In this document: positions 8,509 through 17,106 of the stretch, piece after piece | Layout of the letters: each line of letters opens with the position of its first letter | Numbering within the stretch: position 1 is the first letter of the stretch | Origin: Clostridia bacterium | GTDB taxonomy: Bacteria; Bacillota; Clostridia; Christensenellales; Aristaeellaceae | Assembly (NCBI GenBank): GCA_016296675.1 | Contig: JAEDIV010000002.1 | Span: 1-53,709 of the forward strand | DNA: 53,709 nt | Reading direction: 5' to 3' | Notes under the pieces: generated by a model | Database searches by the model: none | Told to the model about the DNA's origin: nothing | Seen by the model: the letters and a program-made list of their open reading frames with translations, nothing else | Made by a program: the position numbers and the translations under genes

Positions 8509-8513
8509 GACAA

Positions 8514-8711
8514 ATGAAAGAGAAGATCCATCCGAACTATGGTAAGGCTGTTGTTCGCTGCGTATGCGGTGAAACCTTCGAAACCGGTTCTGTGAAGAAG
8601 GAACTGCGCGTTGACATTTGCTCCAAGTGCCATCCGTTCTTCACCGGTAAGCAGAAGCTCGTCGACAGCGGCGGACGCGTCGATCGTTTCAAGAAGCGCT
8701 ACGGCATGTAA
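8514..8711 (+). CDS. rpmE: Large ribosomal subunit protein bL31, zinc-binding form
   Basis: Ribosomal protein L31, 65 residues. It has all four zinc-ligand cysteines (C16, C18, C36, C39, in CVCGETF and CSKCHPFFTG), so it is the zinc-containing (C+) type. ATG 8514 follows GAGGTGA by 5 bases. An upstream in-frame ATG at 8451 has no SD and would add residues absent from the family. Codons are biased as in highly expressed genes. It has its own promoter and a strong terminator. Confidence 0.97.
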   Translation: MKEKIHPNYGKAVVRCVCGETFETGSVKKELRVDICSKCHPFFTGKQKLVDSGGRVDRFKKRYGM

Positions 8712-8756
8712 TCGTCCACTTGCGATTGCAATCCTCAGGCGTGCGCAATGGCTATT

Positions 8757-8797
8757 ACAGATCGGGCATGCACGCCCGGTCTGTTTTATTTTATTCG
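8757..8797 (+). terminator. Intrinsic terminator of rpmE
   Basis: An 11-bp stem ACAGATCGGGC (8757-8767) / GCCCGGTCTGT (8774-8784), with one G-U pair and a 6-base loop, is followed by tttattttatt. Confidence 0.9.
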
Positions 8798-8825
8798 TTT
8801 TTCGTGAAATAATGAGGTAGGACAT

Positions 8826-9854
8826 ATGAGTAAGTTTACCGAGGCATTCAAACACTGGTGGACCGGCAAATATCCCGATGCATGCCCTTCGGTCGGCGGT
8901 CAGGCTGTCATGGAAGGCGTTATGATGCGCGGCCCTGTCTGCGAGGCGATTACTGTCAGAAAGCAGGACGGCACGCTTGTGTATACCACAAAGCCCATCA
9001 AGAAAGTTAAGCACAAATGGATGACATGGCCGATTATCCGCGGCGTTGTCAATTTCGGCATGATGCTTGCCGACGGCATGAAAATTATAACCGAGTCTGC
9101 GGACATGGCCGGTTTTGACGCGGAGGAGCCCAGCAGGTTTGAAAAGAAGCTTGCAAAGATCTTCCACTGTAAGAGCGATGACGTCATGATGGCGACGGCT
9201 GTGATCCTTGCGGTTATTCTGGCGATCGGTCTTTTCTTTGTGCTTCCGATTTCGCTCGAATGGTGCGTAAAGCAGTTGATCAGAAATGAGCTCGTAGTCA
9301 ACCTGATCGGCGGCGTGATCCGTATCTGCGTGTTCCTTTTGTATGTATATCTTTGCTCGAAGCTTAAGGAAATCCGCCGCGTATTCATGTATCACGGCGC
9401 AGAGCACAAGACCATTTATTGCTTTGAAAACGGCGAGGAACTCACCGTTGAAAACGCCAGAAAGTATACGACGCTGCACCCCCGCTGCGGAACGAGTTTT
9501 CTGATGATCGTTATGGTCATTTCGATTCTTCTGTTTACGCTTTTCAGCCAGCTGGTTGGCGGCGTTGTCAATTCTAATATTTTCCTCCGCATTCTGAGCA
9601 AACTCGCCCTGCTTCCCTTGATTGCAGGTGTGTCCTACGAGGTCCTCAAATGGCTTGGAAGAGCGAAGGACACGCCCATCATCCGCATCCTCAAGTGGCC
9701 GGGACTCATGACGCAGAAACTGACCACCAAGGAACCGGACGATGCGATGCTTGAAGTCGCCATCGTATCTTTGAAGGCGTCCCTTGGCGACAAAAAGCCG
9801 CTGCCCGCTTCTTACTATGAGAAGGATGAAGAAGAGAAAGCGGACGCACAATGA
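8826..9854 (+). CDS. DUF1385 family membrane protein (YqhQ-like)
   Basis: A conserved protein of unknown biochemical role, 342 residues, regularly found beside prmC and prfA in clostridia. The N-terminal region has the family segment SVGGQAVMEGVMMRG (about residues 20-34). Four membrane-spanning stretches are visible (roughly 118-142, 152-174, 218-240, 246-262). The conserved YHGAEHKTIYCFENG lies near residue 190 and HPRCGTSFL near 220, placing His and Cys residues between membrane segments. It overlaps prmC by 4 bases (ATGA), so it is translationally coupled to it. Confidence 0.93.
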   Translation: MSKFTEAFKHWWTGKYPDACPSVGGQAVMEGVMMRGPVCEAITVRKQDGTLVYTTKPIKKVKHKWMTWPIIRGVVNFGMMLADGMKIITESADMAGFDAEEPSRFEKKLAKIFHCKSDDVMMATAVILAVILAIGLFFVLPISLEWCVKQLIRNELVVNLIGGVIRICVFLLYVYLCSKLKEIRRVFMYHGAEHKTIYCFENGEELTVENARKYTTLHPRCGTSFLMIVMVISILLFTLFSQLVGGVVNSNIFLRILSKLALLPLIAGVSYEVLKWLGRAKDTPIIRILKWPGLMTQKLTTKEPDDAMLEVAIVSLKASLGDKKPLPASYYEKDEEEKADAQ

Positions 9855-10693
9855 CGCTTGGGAAATGGCTTTTGGATGCCGAACAGCGATTGCTTGAGTC
9901 GGGCTGCCCTGACAGCAGGCTCGAAACCAGACTGATTGCCGCCGGGGTTTTGAATAAATCCCCCGGCGAAATTCGGTTTTTGGGCGAGGAGCAATTAAGC
10001 GAGGAAACGCTTTCTGTTTTGAACGAAAGGGTTTTAAGAAGGTCAATGGGCGAGCCGCTGCAATATATCGAAAACACTGCCTATTTTATGGATTTTGCGT
10101 TTTATGTAGATGAAAACGTTTTGATCCCAAGACAGGATACGGAAACGCTCGTTGAACTGGCGCTTGAGAAGATCAAAAACACCCCGAAACCGGATGTTCT
10201 TGATATGTGTACCGGCAGCGGCGCGATTGCGGTGTCCATTGCCCTTTACAGAAAAGACGCCGACGTTTATGCGAGCGATATAAGCAAGGGGGCGCTCGGC
10301 GTTACAGAAAGAAACGCAAGGCAGACGGGCGCAAATGTGAGCTTGATTCTGAGCGATCTTTTTGAAAACATACCGGATAAGAAATTTGATTTGATAACGA
10401 TCAATCCGCCGTATCTCACAGGGGAAGACATGCGCGCACTTCAAAGAGAAGTGAAAAAAGAGCCGCCTCTTGCGCTTTTCGGCGGCGAGGATGGTCTTGA
10501 TTTTTACAGACGGATTGCAAAAGACGTAAGACGCTATTTAAAGCCCCGGGGATTTCTGATCATGGAAGTTGGAATGGGACAGGCGGAGGACGTTGCAGCG
10601 CTTTTTGATGGCGATAATACGCTTGAAAGCGGAATTCAGAAGGATTTATGCGGCGTTGACCGCGTTGTATGGATAAGGAGTTTGGATCATTAA
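9851..10693 (+). CDS. prmC: Release factor glutamine methyltransferase PrmC
   Basis: SAM-dependent enzyme that N5-methylates the glutamine of the GGQ motif in release factors RF1 and RF2. It is 280 residues. It has an N-terminal helical RF-binding domain, the RQDTETLVE segment, SAM motif I DMCTGSGAIAVS (about residue 118) and the catalytic NPPYL motif (about 183). Its substrate gene prfA starts 1 base after its stop, the common bacterial pairing. Confidence 0.96.
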   Translation: MTLGKWLLDAEQRLLESGCPDSRLETRLIAAGVLNKSPGEIRFLGEEQLSEETLSVLNERVLRRSMGEPLQYIENTAYFMDFAFYVDENVLIPRQDTETLVELALEKIKNTPKPDVLDMCTGSGAIAVSIALYRKDADVYASDISKGALGVTERNARQTGANVSLILSDLFENIPDKKFDLITINPPYLTGEDMRALQREVKKEPPLALFGGEDGLDFYRRIAKDVRRYLKPRGFLIMEVGMGQAEDVAALFDGDNTLESGIQKDLCGVDRVVWIRSLDH

Positions 10694-10694
10694 T

Positions 10695-11786
10695 ATGGAA
10701 AACGCAATGCGCGAAAGAGAGAGAATCGCCCGACAGATGGAAGCCATTGAAGGCAAATTTGAAGAGCTGTCCATTCGCATAACCCTTCCTGAAGTGATCA
10801 GTGATACGCAGCTTTTCCAGAAGCTCATGCGCGAACACAGCGATATGACGGAGATTGCCGAGGCTGCGAAAAATTATTGCAAGCTGATTCGAAGCATTGA
10901 GGAAGCCAGGGAAATGGCCGAATCGGGCGATGAAGAAATGGCCGAAATGGCGAAGGAAGAGCTGGAGGAGCTCGAAAAGGAGCTTGAAGTCAAAACCGAC
11001 GAAGCCAAGCGCCTTCTTTTGCCCAAGGATCCCGATGACAAGCGAAACGCCATTATTGAAGTGCGTGCAGGCGCCGGCGGCGATGAAGCAGGCCTTTTCG
11101 GCGCGGAACTTATGAGAATGTATGCGCACTATGCGGCGTCGCGCGGCTGGAAGGTCGAGATTATCGAAGGCGGCGAAACCGAAATCGGCGGCATCAAGGA
11201 AGCGGTAATGTCTGTTGAAGGCAAGAACGTGTTTGAGCGGCTGAAGTTTGAATCCGGCGTGCACCGCGTTCAGCGCGTACCCGTGACGGAATCCAACGGA
11301 AAACTTCAGACATCTACGGCAACGGTTGCTGTACTTCCTGAGGCCGAGGACGTTGAAGTCAGCATCAATATGAACGATCTTCGAATTGATACCTACCGCG
11401 CATCCGGCGCAGGCGGACAGCACGTTAACCGTACCGATTCCGCCGTTCGAATTACCCATATCCCGACCGGTATCGTGGTCACTTCTCAGGATCAGAGAAG
11501 CCAGATCCAGAACCGTGAAAAGGCGATGCGCGTACTTCGAAGCCGCCTTTACGAGATGGAACGCGAGCAGGCCCAAAGCGATTATGCGAGCCAGAGAAGG
11601 CTTCAAATCGGCTCCGGCGACCGCTCCGAACGCATTCGTACCTATAATTTTCCCCAGGGCCGTGTGACCGATCACAGAATCGGACTTACACTTTATAAAA
11701 TCGCGGATATCATGAACGGAGATCTGGACGAACTTATCGACAAGCTTATTCTCGCAGAGCAGACCAAGCTCATGGAGGCTCAATGA
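10695..11786 (+). CDS. prfA: Peptide chain release factor 1
   Basis: RF1 recognises UAA and UAG and triggers peptide release. It is 363 residues. The codon-recognition tripeptide is PVT (in RVPVTESNG), of the RF1 PxT type. The catalytic GGQ loop is SGAGGQHVNRTDSAVRI, where PrmC would methylate the glutamine. The start ATG has AAGGAG 14 bases upstream, a long spacing, and probably relies on coupling to prmC. It overlaps the next gene by 4 bases (ATGA). Confidence 0.97.
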   Translation: MENAMRERERIARQMEAIEGKFEELSIRITLPEVISDTQLFQKLMREHSDMTEIAEAAKNYCKLIRSIEEAREMAESGDEEMAEMAKEELEELEKELEVKTDEAKRLLLPKDPDDKRNAIIEVRAGAGGDEAGLFGAELMRMYAHYAASRGWKVEIIEGGETEIGGIKEAVMSVEGKNVFERLKFESGVHRVQRVPVTESNGKLQTSTATVAVLPEAEDVEVSINMNDLRIDTYRASGAGGQHVNRTDSAVRITHIPTGIVVTSQDQRSQIQNREKAMRVLRSRLYEMEREQAQSDYASQRRLQIGSGDRSERIRTYNFPQGRVTDHRIGLTLYKIADIMNGDLDELIDKLILAEQTKLMEAQ

Positions 11787-12814
11787 TTACAAAAATGTCA
11801 GCACCCTGCGCCGCTTCTATGAAAGAGGCGGCGCAGCTTATCAATCAGGGCGAAGTCGTCGCTTTCCCGACGGAGACTGTGTACGGTCTTGGCGCAGATG
11901 CGACCAACGAAGAGGCGGTAAAGAAGATCTTTATCGCCAAGGGAAGACCCGGCGACAATCCTTTGATTGTGCATATCACATCGGTTGATCAGATTCAGAC
12001 CGTGATTCGTGGCGAAATGCCTGTATGGGCAAAGAAGCTTGCGGATGCATACTGGCCGGGTCCCCTTACAATGATTTTTGATAAGGGAGACAGGATTCCT
12101 TCCTGCGTGACAGCGGGCCTGGATTCCGTCGCTGTCAGGATTCCGAGCCACAAAGATGCGAGAAATCTAATCGACGCCGCCCAAAAACCCATCGCCGCGC
12201 CCAGCGCGAACCTTTCCGGACGGCCGAGTCCCACGACAGCCAGGCATGTATTTGACGATATGAACGGTAGAATCCCCATGATTATTGACGGCGGTGAAAG
12301 TGATGTCGGGCTTGAATCGACAGTTCTGGATGTGAGAAGTCTGCCGGTCAAGGTGCTACGTCCGGGCGGAATTACGCCTAAGATGATCGCGGATATCGTC
12401 GGCGAAGTGGAAGTGGCCGGAAGCGTCATGCGTCCTTTGAAGGAAGGGGAAACCGTGCTTTCTCCCGGCATGAAATATAAGCACTATGCGCCGGAAGGCT
12501 CGCTTGTTATCGTCAAGGGAAATCAGAAAAAGGTTGCTGAAGCGATTTTGAATATGTATGATGCGACGGAAGGTGAAAAGTGCATTCTGGCGCTGGAAGG
12601 CAATCTCAAAAATTATCCCGGGAAAAATGTCTTCTCCCTTGGAAAGGATCCAAAGGAAATGGCGCACAGGCTGTTTGACGCGCTTCGTGAAATGGATGCA
12701 AGGGGCGTATCGGCAATTTTTTCAGAGGCAGTGGATGCTGAAGGCATCGGTCTTGCCGTAATGAACCGGCTTGGCCGCGCGGCGGCTTTTCACATTGTGG
12801 ACGCCGGTGAATAG
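11783..12814 (+). CDS. L-threonylcarbamoyladenylate synthase (Sua5/YwlC type)
   Basis: Makes threonylcarbamoyl-AMP from threonine, bicarbonate and ATP, the first step of tRNA t6A37 formation. It is 343 residues. The YrdC-like domain (1-200) shows FPTETVYGLGADA, the KGRPGDNPLIVHI segment and APSANLSGRPSPT. A C-terminal Sua5 domain (about 235-343) makes it the long two-domain form. ATGA overlap with prfA and a 1-base gap to the phosphatase gene mirror the prfA-ywlC-ywlE order of Bacillus. Confidence 0.95.
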   Translation: MITKMSAPCAASMKEAAQLINQGEVVAFPTETVYGLGADATNEEAVKKIFIAKGRPGDNPLIVHITSVDQIQTVIRGEMPVWAKKLADAYWPGPLTMIFDKGDRIPSCVTAGLDSVAVRIPSHKDARNLIDAAQKPIAAPSANLSGRPSPTTARHVFDDMNGRIPMIIDGGESDVGLESTVLDVRSLPVKVLRPGGITPKMIADIVGEVEVAGSVMRPLKEGETVLSPGMKYKHYAPEGSLVIVKGNQKKVAEAILNMYDATEGEKCILALEGNLKNYPGKNVFSLGKDPKEMAHRLFDALREMDARGVSAIFSEAVDAEGIGLAVMNRLGRAAAFHIVDAGE

Positions 12815-12815
12815 C

Positions 12816-13259
12816 ATGAAATACGTTTTTGTGTGCATGGGCAACACATGCCGAAGTCCCATGGCGGAAGCGATCATGAATGCCGAAATCGAAAAAAGAC
12901 GAATTTTGGGCGTATATGCGCAGTCCTGCGGGCTAATGGCGTTTGATGGCGCGCCGGCAAATGAACTTGCGGTGGAAGCAGTGAAAAAATACGGCGCATC
13001 GCTTGATTTTCATTCGGCAAGGCGTATAAACGCCGGGATCCTGGACGGCGCAATTGTGCTTTGCATGGAAAAAACGCTGGCGGAGTATGTAAAGAACGTC
13101 TATCCCGATAAAAAAGTTTTTGATCTATGCGCTTATGCGGGGATGGAGGGCGGAATTTCCGATCCCTACGGTATGGGACAGGAGACATATGATGCATGTG
13201 CGGATAAAATCAGAAAATGCATTGTGAACATTCTTACAAAGGCAGGGCGGGATAAATGA
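12816..13259 (+). CDS. Low-molecular-weight phosphatase, probably protein-arginine phosphatase (YwlE-like)
   Basis: Cytoplasmic LMW-PTP fold, 147 residues from ATG 12816, two bases after the Sua5 stop. The P-loop is CMGNTCRSP at the N-terminus (nucleophile C7, R13), and the general-acid loop is DPYGM (about residue 110). In Bacillus YwlE the threonine at position 11 favours phosphoarginine over phosphotyrosine. The same T11 is present, and the neighbourhood matches ywlC-ywlE, so arginine phosphatase is the better reading. The McsB kinase partner is not in the window. Confidence 0.88.
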   Translation: MKYVFVCMGNTCRSPMAEAIMNAEIEKRRILGVYAQSCGLMAFDGAPANELAVEAVKKYGASLDFHSARRINAGILDGAIVLCMEKTLAEYVKNVYPDKKVFDLCAYAGMEGGISDPYGMGQETYDACADKIRKCIVNILTKAGRDK

Positions 13260-13870
13260 TGAAAGTGCTTCTGATTGTCCCGCTCAGCCTTTTTGCTTTG
13301 AAATTAAAGACCGGCAAATATATATACAGTCCGCTTGTTACGCTTTCCTGCTGCCTGATCAGCTTGTTTTCCCGTTTGGAGTCGCAGTGGCTTGTATGCG
13401 CCGGGTATCTGTTTTCTGTTATTGGAGACTTCTTTCTCGCGCACAAATCCATTCATAAAAACAGCTATCTTTTCGGCATTGCAGGTTTCTTTTTTGCGCA
13501 TGCCTGTTTCCTGTCTTACACACTTGTGCATTTTCAATTGAGCATAATGACGGCAATTGTGTCTGCTTTGCTCTTAATTCCTTATGGAGCGTATGCGTTT
13601 CGCTGTCTTTTGCCGGCGCTTTCCGGCATCGCCATGCGCATTGCTGTAACCGTGTATATGCTGATTTCAATTGCCGTGTTTTCCTGTTCGTTTTCTATGA
13701 ATGTGCCTGCTTTGAACAAATATGTATATCTTTCAGGCATCGGTATGATCCTTTTTTCGGATACGGTTATTTCGTTTTCGGATTTTCTGGGATACAGAAA
13801 ATGGGACAAGTGGATTCTTCCGACCTATTATCTTTGTCATATTCTTGTTTGCGCTTCTGTGATCATTTAA
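13256..13870 (+). CDS. YhhN/TMEM86 family membrane protein, lysoplasmalogenase-like
   Basis: Integral membrane protein of 204 residues with about seven or eight hydrophobic helices. It has the family's spaced acidic residues within helices: VIGDFFLA (about 56), ILFSDTVIS (about 168), and the C-terminal PTYYLCHILVC. YhhN-family enzymes cleave the vinyl-ether bond of lysoplasmalogens; many clostridia make plasmalogens. Substrate here is inferred from family only. It overlaps the phosphatase by 4 bases (ATGA). GC content and codon use are lower and less biased than the neighbours. Confidence 0.8.
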   Translation: MMKVLLIVPLSLFALKLKTGKYIYSPLVTLSCCLISLFSRLESQWLVCAGYLFSVIGDFFLAHKSIHKNSYLFGIAGFFFAHACFLSYTLVHFQLSIMTAIVSALLLIPYGAYAFRCLLPALSGIAMRIAVTVYMLISIAVFSCSFSMNVPALNKYVYLSGIGMILFSDTVISFSDFLGYRKWDKWILPTYYLCHILVCASVII

Positions 13871-13886
13871 AGGAGGCATGTTCCTT

Positions 13887-15551
13887 ATGGCAAAATATAC
13901 CGTTGGCATAGACTTTGGAACGCTGTCTGCCCGCGCGCTGGTTTCGGAGGTTGAAACCGGCCGTGAAATGGGCTGGGCGGTTTGCGAATATCCAAACGGC
14001 GTAATGAATGTGTCCCTTCCTGACGGAACGCCGGTTCTTAATGACTGGGCGCTTCAGCACCCGATGGATTATCTGGAGGCGCTCACGGATACGGTTCCCA
14101 AAGCGATCCACAATGCAGGCGTTGATCCCCGGGATATCATTGCGGTAGGCATTGATTTTACGGCAAGCACCATGATGCCGCTGGATGAAAATCAAAGACC
14201 GCTTTTATATAAGCATCCTTCCAAGCCGCATGCCTATGTAAAGCTTTGGAAGCATCACGCGGCGCAGGCGCAGGCGGACCGCATGACGAAGATTGCCCTA
14301 AAAATGCGCCCGGATCTTCTGGACGGATACGGGGGAAAAGTTTCGCCGGAATGGACGCTTCCCAAGATTGTCCAGATGATCGAGGAGGATCCGGACCTTT
14401 ATGACGAAACGGATATGTTTATGGAAGCCGCGGACTGGATTGTCTTAAAGCTTACGGGAAATCTAAAAAAGAGCGCGATGATCGCTGGCTACAAGGCCTT
14501 TTACAGCACTGACAGCGGATATCCCGATAAGGAATATCTTAAAAACGTTCATCCGAAGCTTGAAGATATTTTTGAAACCAAACTCCGCGGCGAGGTATAT
14601 CCTTCGGAAGCGAGCGCAGGCGGCCTTACAAAAGAGATGGCAAAGCTTTTGTCGCTTCCGGAAGGGATACCGGTTTGCGTAGCTGCGATTGACGCGCATG
14701 TGTCAATGCTTGCCGGCGGCATCTGCCATAAAGGGGAGATGCTCATGATTATGGGCACATCCGCATGCCACATTGTGCTTGGTGATGAAACAAAAAAGGT
14801 AGACGGCATGTGCGGCGCAGTCAAGGATCAGGTGATTGACGGGCTTGTATGCTATGAGGCCGGTCAAAGCGGCGTAGGCGATATGTTCGACTGGTTTGTG
14901 CAAAACGGCGTGCCGGCGGAGTATGAGAAAAAAGCCGCGCTCATGGGAATGAACAGGCATGAATATCTGACATATCTTGCAAAAATAAAAAAGCCCGGCG
15001 AAACCGGCCTGATTGCGCTGGATTGGCTGAACGGAAACAGATCTGTGATTGTAAATGCGGATCTTTCGGGAATGATCCTGGGCATGACGCTTTCCACAAA
15101 GCCCGAGGATATATACAGAGCCCTTATTGAGAGCACAGCTTTTGGAACGCGCATGATTGTGGACACGTTTGAAGACGCGGGCGTTGATATTACAAAGATC
15201 TGTGCCTGCGGCGGAATCACAGGGAAAAACGAATTTATCATGCAGGTGTATGCCGATGTTCTGAAAAGAGAAATAAGAGTCGTGCGTTCCAGCCAGGCCA
15301 GCGCGCTTGGCAGCTGCATTTATGCTTCTGTTGCTGCCGGGAAAGAGGCGGGCGGATATCAGAATATCCGGGAAGCGGCGAAGAACATGGGCGGCGTGTC
15401 TCAGAAAAGCTTCCGACCAATACCCGAAAATATCAGCGTGTATGACCGGCTGTACGCGGAATACAGGAGGCTTCACGATTATTTCGGCCGCGGCCAAAAC
15501 GATGTAATGAAGCGGCTTAAGAGCATCAAAAAGGACGTATGCGGCGGATAA
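13887..15551 (+). CDS. araB: Ribulokinase
   Basis: FGGY-family sugar kinase that phosphorylates L-ribulose (and related pentuloses) for entry into the pentose phosphate pathway. It is 554 residues from ATG 13887, which lies 10 bases after AGGAGG; ATG 13878 is only 1 base from the SD. Features are the N-terminal ATPase motif VGIDFGTLSARALV, AVGIDFTASTMMP, the catalytic-base region AAIDAHVSMLAGG (about residue 268), and the C-terminal signature ACGGITGKNEFIMQVYADV. No araA, araD, regulator or transporter is adjacent, so it is a lone kinase. Confidence 0.92.
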   Translation: MAKYTVGIDFGTLSARALVSEVETGREMGWAVCEYPNGVMNVSLPDGTPVLNDWALQHPMDYLEALTDTVPKAIHNAGVDPRDIIAVGIDFTASTMMPLDENQRPLLYKHPSKPHAYVKLWKHHAAQAQADRMTKIALKMRPDLLDGYGGKVSPEWTLPKIVQMIEEDPDLYDETDMFMEAADWIVLKLTGNLKKSAMIAGYKAFYSTDSGYPDKEYLKNVHPKLEDIFETKLRGEVYPSEASAGGLTKEMAKLLSLPEGIPVCVAAIDAHVSMLAGGICHKGEMLMIMGTSACHIVLGDETKKVDGMCGAVKDQVIDGLVCYEAGQSGVGDMFDWFVQNGVPAEYEKKAALMGMNRHEYLTYLAKIKKPGETGLIALDWLNGNRSVIVNADLSGMILGMTLSTKPEDIYRALIESTAFGTRMIVDTFEDAGVDITKICACGGITGKNEFIMQVYADVLKREIRVVRSSQASALGSCIYASVAAGKEAGGYQNIREAAKNMGGVSQKSFRPIPENISVYDRLYAEYRRLHDYFGRGQNDVMKRLKSIKKDVCGG

Positions 15552-15592
15552 ACAATTAACTGAAAGCCAATAAGTTTTTAAGATGCCTGTAC

Positions 15593-15598
15593 TATAAT
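15593..15598 (+). promoter_or_regulatory. Candidate -10 element upstream of the secreted-protein gene
   Basis: A consensus TATAAT lies 45 bases before the start codon in a short AT-rich gap after araB. The best -35 candidate is TAAGTT (15571-15576, 16-base spacing), which is poor. A promoter is plausible, with start near 15605, but could need an activator or another sigma factor. Confidence 0.5.
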
Positions 15599-15606
15599 CA
15601 AAAACG

Positions 15607-15642
15607 ATGAAAGGATCATTTTTGACCGGGAGGATATTTTAA
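15607..15642 (+). other. Candidate 11-codon leader open frame
   Basis: ATG 15607 lies about 2 bases after the predicted transcription start. The frame runs over the SD GGGAGGATAT of the next gene and stops with TAA at 15640-15642, one base before that gene's ATG. It is short enough to occur by chance. Confidence 0.2.
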
Positions 15643-15643
15643 G

Positions 15644-17056
15644 ATGAAAACGAAGGCCTGTGCGCTTCTTTTGGCGATTGTCATGCTCTTTTCGTTTGTC
15701 TGCACCGCCGAAAACAGCTATCTGACTGTTTCAGATCCCTATTATACGGACGGAACCAATGTGTATGATCTGTCGGGGCTATCCTGCGATATATCAGTCA
15801 GTTTGGGCGAAGCGCTCATGCAATTGATTGTGCGCGCAGTCACAACAGAAGACACAGTGAGCGGCATCGTTGAGATGGAAGACGAAACCGTTTCTCTGTT
15901 CGCGGACGGTTTTTCAGCGGTTTATCAGATGACAAAAAATGATTTCGGTGAGATGGCAAAGGAAGCTGTCGATCACAGCGTATTGTCTGATGAGAAAATT
16001 GATAGCCTGTTCAAAAACGCAGGTAAGCAGAATACTTTTGAGGGCCTGTCCTTAAAGACCATTGTTTCTGCGGTTTATGACGGCATTTATGGGGATGCGC
16101 GTCAGCTTGAAAATGCGAAAACCGGTTTTGTCAGCACGTTTCTTCATTCCAGCATGAACGCGTTTGTCGTGCCGATTGAAGTGACAGCGGAAGATATGGA
16201 CCGCTTCCTTACGGAATTCTGCATGAAGGTAGACGAGAAGAACCTGATGTCGGATGAGATTTTTGCGTTTTTGACCGGAGAAGAAAACACGGGCGCAATG
16301 ACGGCGGTTGATCTTTACGAGAGAAACACAAAGCCTTTGAATTTGAACGTGAAGGGGAATGTCTATTACGGAGAAAACGATATCTTTATCGAATTGAATC
16401 TGCTTCACGGCGATCAGGTGGTGCTCCCGGCGTATATGGAAGTGACCAATACGGATGATCCCATCCTCTATATCAACATGCAGCTTGACGATGAGCGCGT
16501 TTTCTATGCGACCATTGAAACAACTGCAAACGGGAAAAATGATTTCCTTGAGATCGGCGCGCTTGATAATGAACGCACGGTTGCGCTTGTGACGTATCAG
16601 ATGTATGACGACAGCGGGATTCCTGTCAAGGATCTGTATCTTGGCTTTGCAGACGGAAATGCGCTTTACAATGTTTCCTTTATAAATAAGACCGACAAAG
16701 AAACCATGCGTATGATTTTCTTAAGCGCATATCTTGACGGAATTGAGATGCAGTTGTCCTACAATGGAGCCATTTCCAATGATTACGGCGACAAAAACGA
16801 GCAGGGAAGAATTCAGCTGGCAACGAATATCGGCATTCAGGCGCATGCAGATATCGGCTTTGGAACCGGCTCCGGCAGCGGGGAGACAGCGATCCCTTCG
16901 GATGCAGAGGTGATCGATGTAGCTTCCATGACGGAGGAAGAAAGCCAGAGAATGATGCTCGACTTCAGAAATTTCACATCCAAAGTCATGAGTACGCTGG
17001 TTATGGGCGTTCCCGGAATTGCAAGGCTCGTCGGCATGGAAGAGGCTGAAGGATGA
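15644..17056 (+). CDS. Secreted protein of unknown function
   Basis: Protein of 470 residues that I do not recognise. It has a clear signal peptide (KTKAC then a hydrophobic stretch LLLAIVMLFSFVCTA, cleavage likely before ENS). The mature part is acidic and soluble, with alternating beta-like stretches and many Asp/Glu/Thr. No repeats, membrane anchor or sorting motif is visible except a mildly hydrophobic helix near the C-terminus (VMSTLVMGVPGIARLVGM, about residues 447-464). The signal peptide resembles that of the giant glycosyltransferase at 27510 (both end in AEN). The SD GGGAGGATAT is good. It is a single-gene unit with its own terminator. Confidence 0.85.
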   Translation: MKTKACALLLAIVMLFSFVCTAENSYLTVSDPYYTDGTNVYDLSGLSCDISVSLGEALMQLIVRAVTTEDTVSGIVEMEDETVSLFADGFSAVYQMTKNDFGEMAKEAVDHSVLSDEKIDSLFKNAGKQNTFEGLSLKTIVSAVYDGIYGDARQLENAKTGFVSTFLHSSMNAFVVPIEVTAEDMDRFLTEFCMKVDEKNLMSDEIFAFLTGEENTGAMTAVDLYERNTKPLNLNVKGNVYYGENDIFIELNLLHGDQVVLPAYMEVTNTDDPILYINMQLDDERVFYATIETTANGKNDFLEIGALDNERTVALVTYQMYDDSGIPVKDLYLGFADGNALYNVSFINKTDKETMRMIFLSAYLDGIEMQLSYNGAISNDYGDKNEQGRIQLATNIGIQAHADIGFGTGSGSGETAIPSDAEVIDVASMTEEESQRMMLDFRNFTSKVMSTLVMGVPGIARLVGMEEAEG

Positions 17057-17070
17057 CAGATAATAGAAAA

Positions 17071-17106
17071 CACGCTTTCGCAGAATTGCGAAAGCGCGTT
17101 TTTTTA
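17071..17106. terminator. Bidirectional terminator between convergent genes
   Basis: A perfect 10-bp stem CGCTTTCGCA (17073-17082) / TGCGAAAGCG (17087-17096) with loop GAAT is followed on the plus strand by cgttttttta and on the minus strand by gtgttttcta. It serves the secreted-protein gene and the convergent nucleotidyltransferase gene. Confidence 0.88.

Noticed and set aside
8415..10046. A 543-codon open frame on the minus strand across rpmE, the DUF1385 gene and the start of prmC.
   Set aside because: It is antisense to well-recognised genes, its translation matches no fold or motif, and it results from codon bias of the plus-strand genes.
10560..11783. A 407-codon minus-strand frame opposite prfA.
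   Set aside because: Antisense shadow of a highly conserved release factor; no SD, promoter or recognisable motif.
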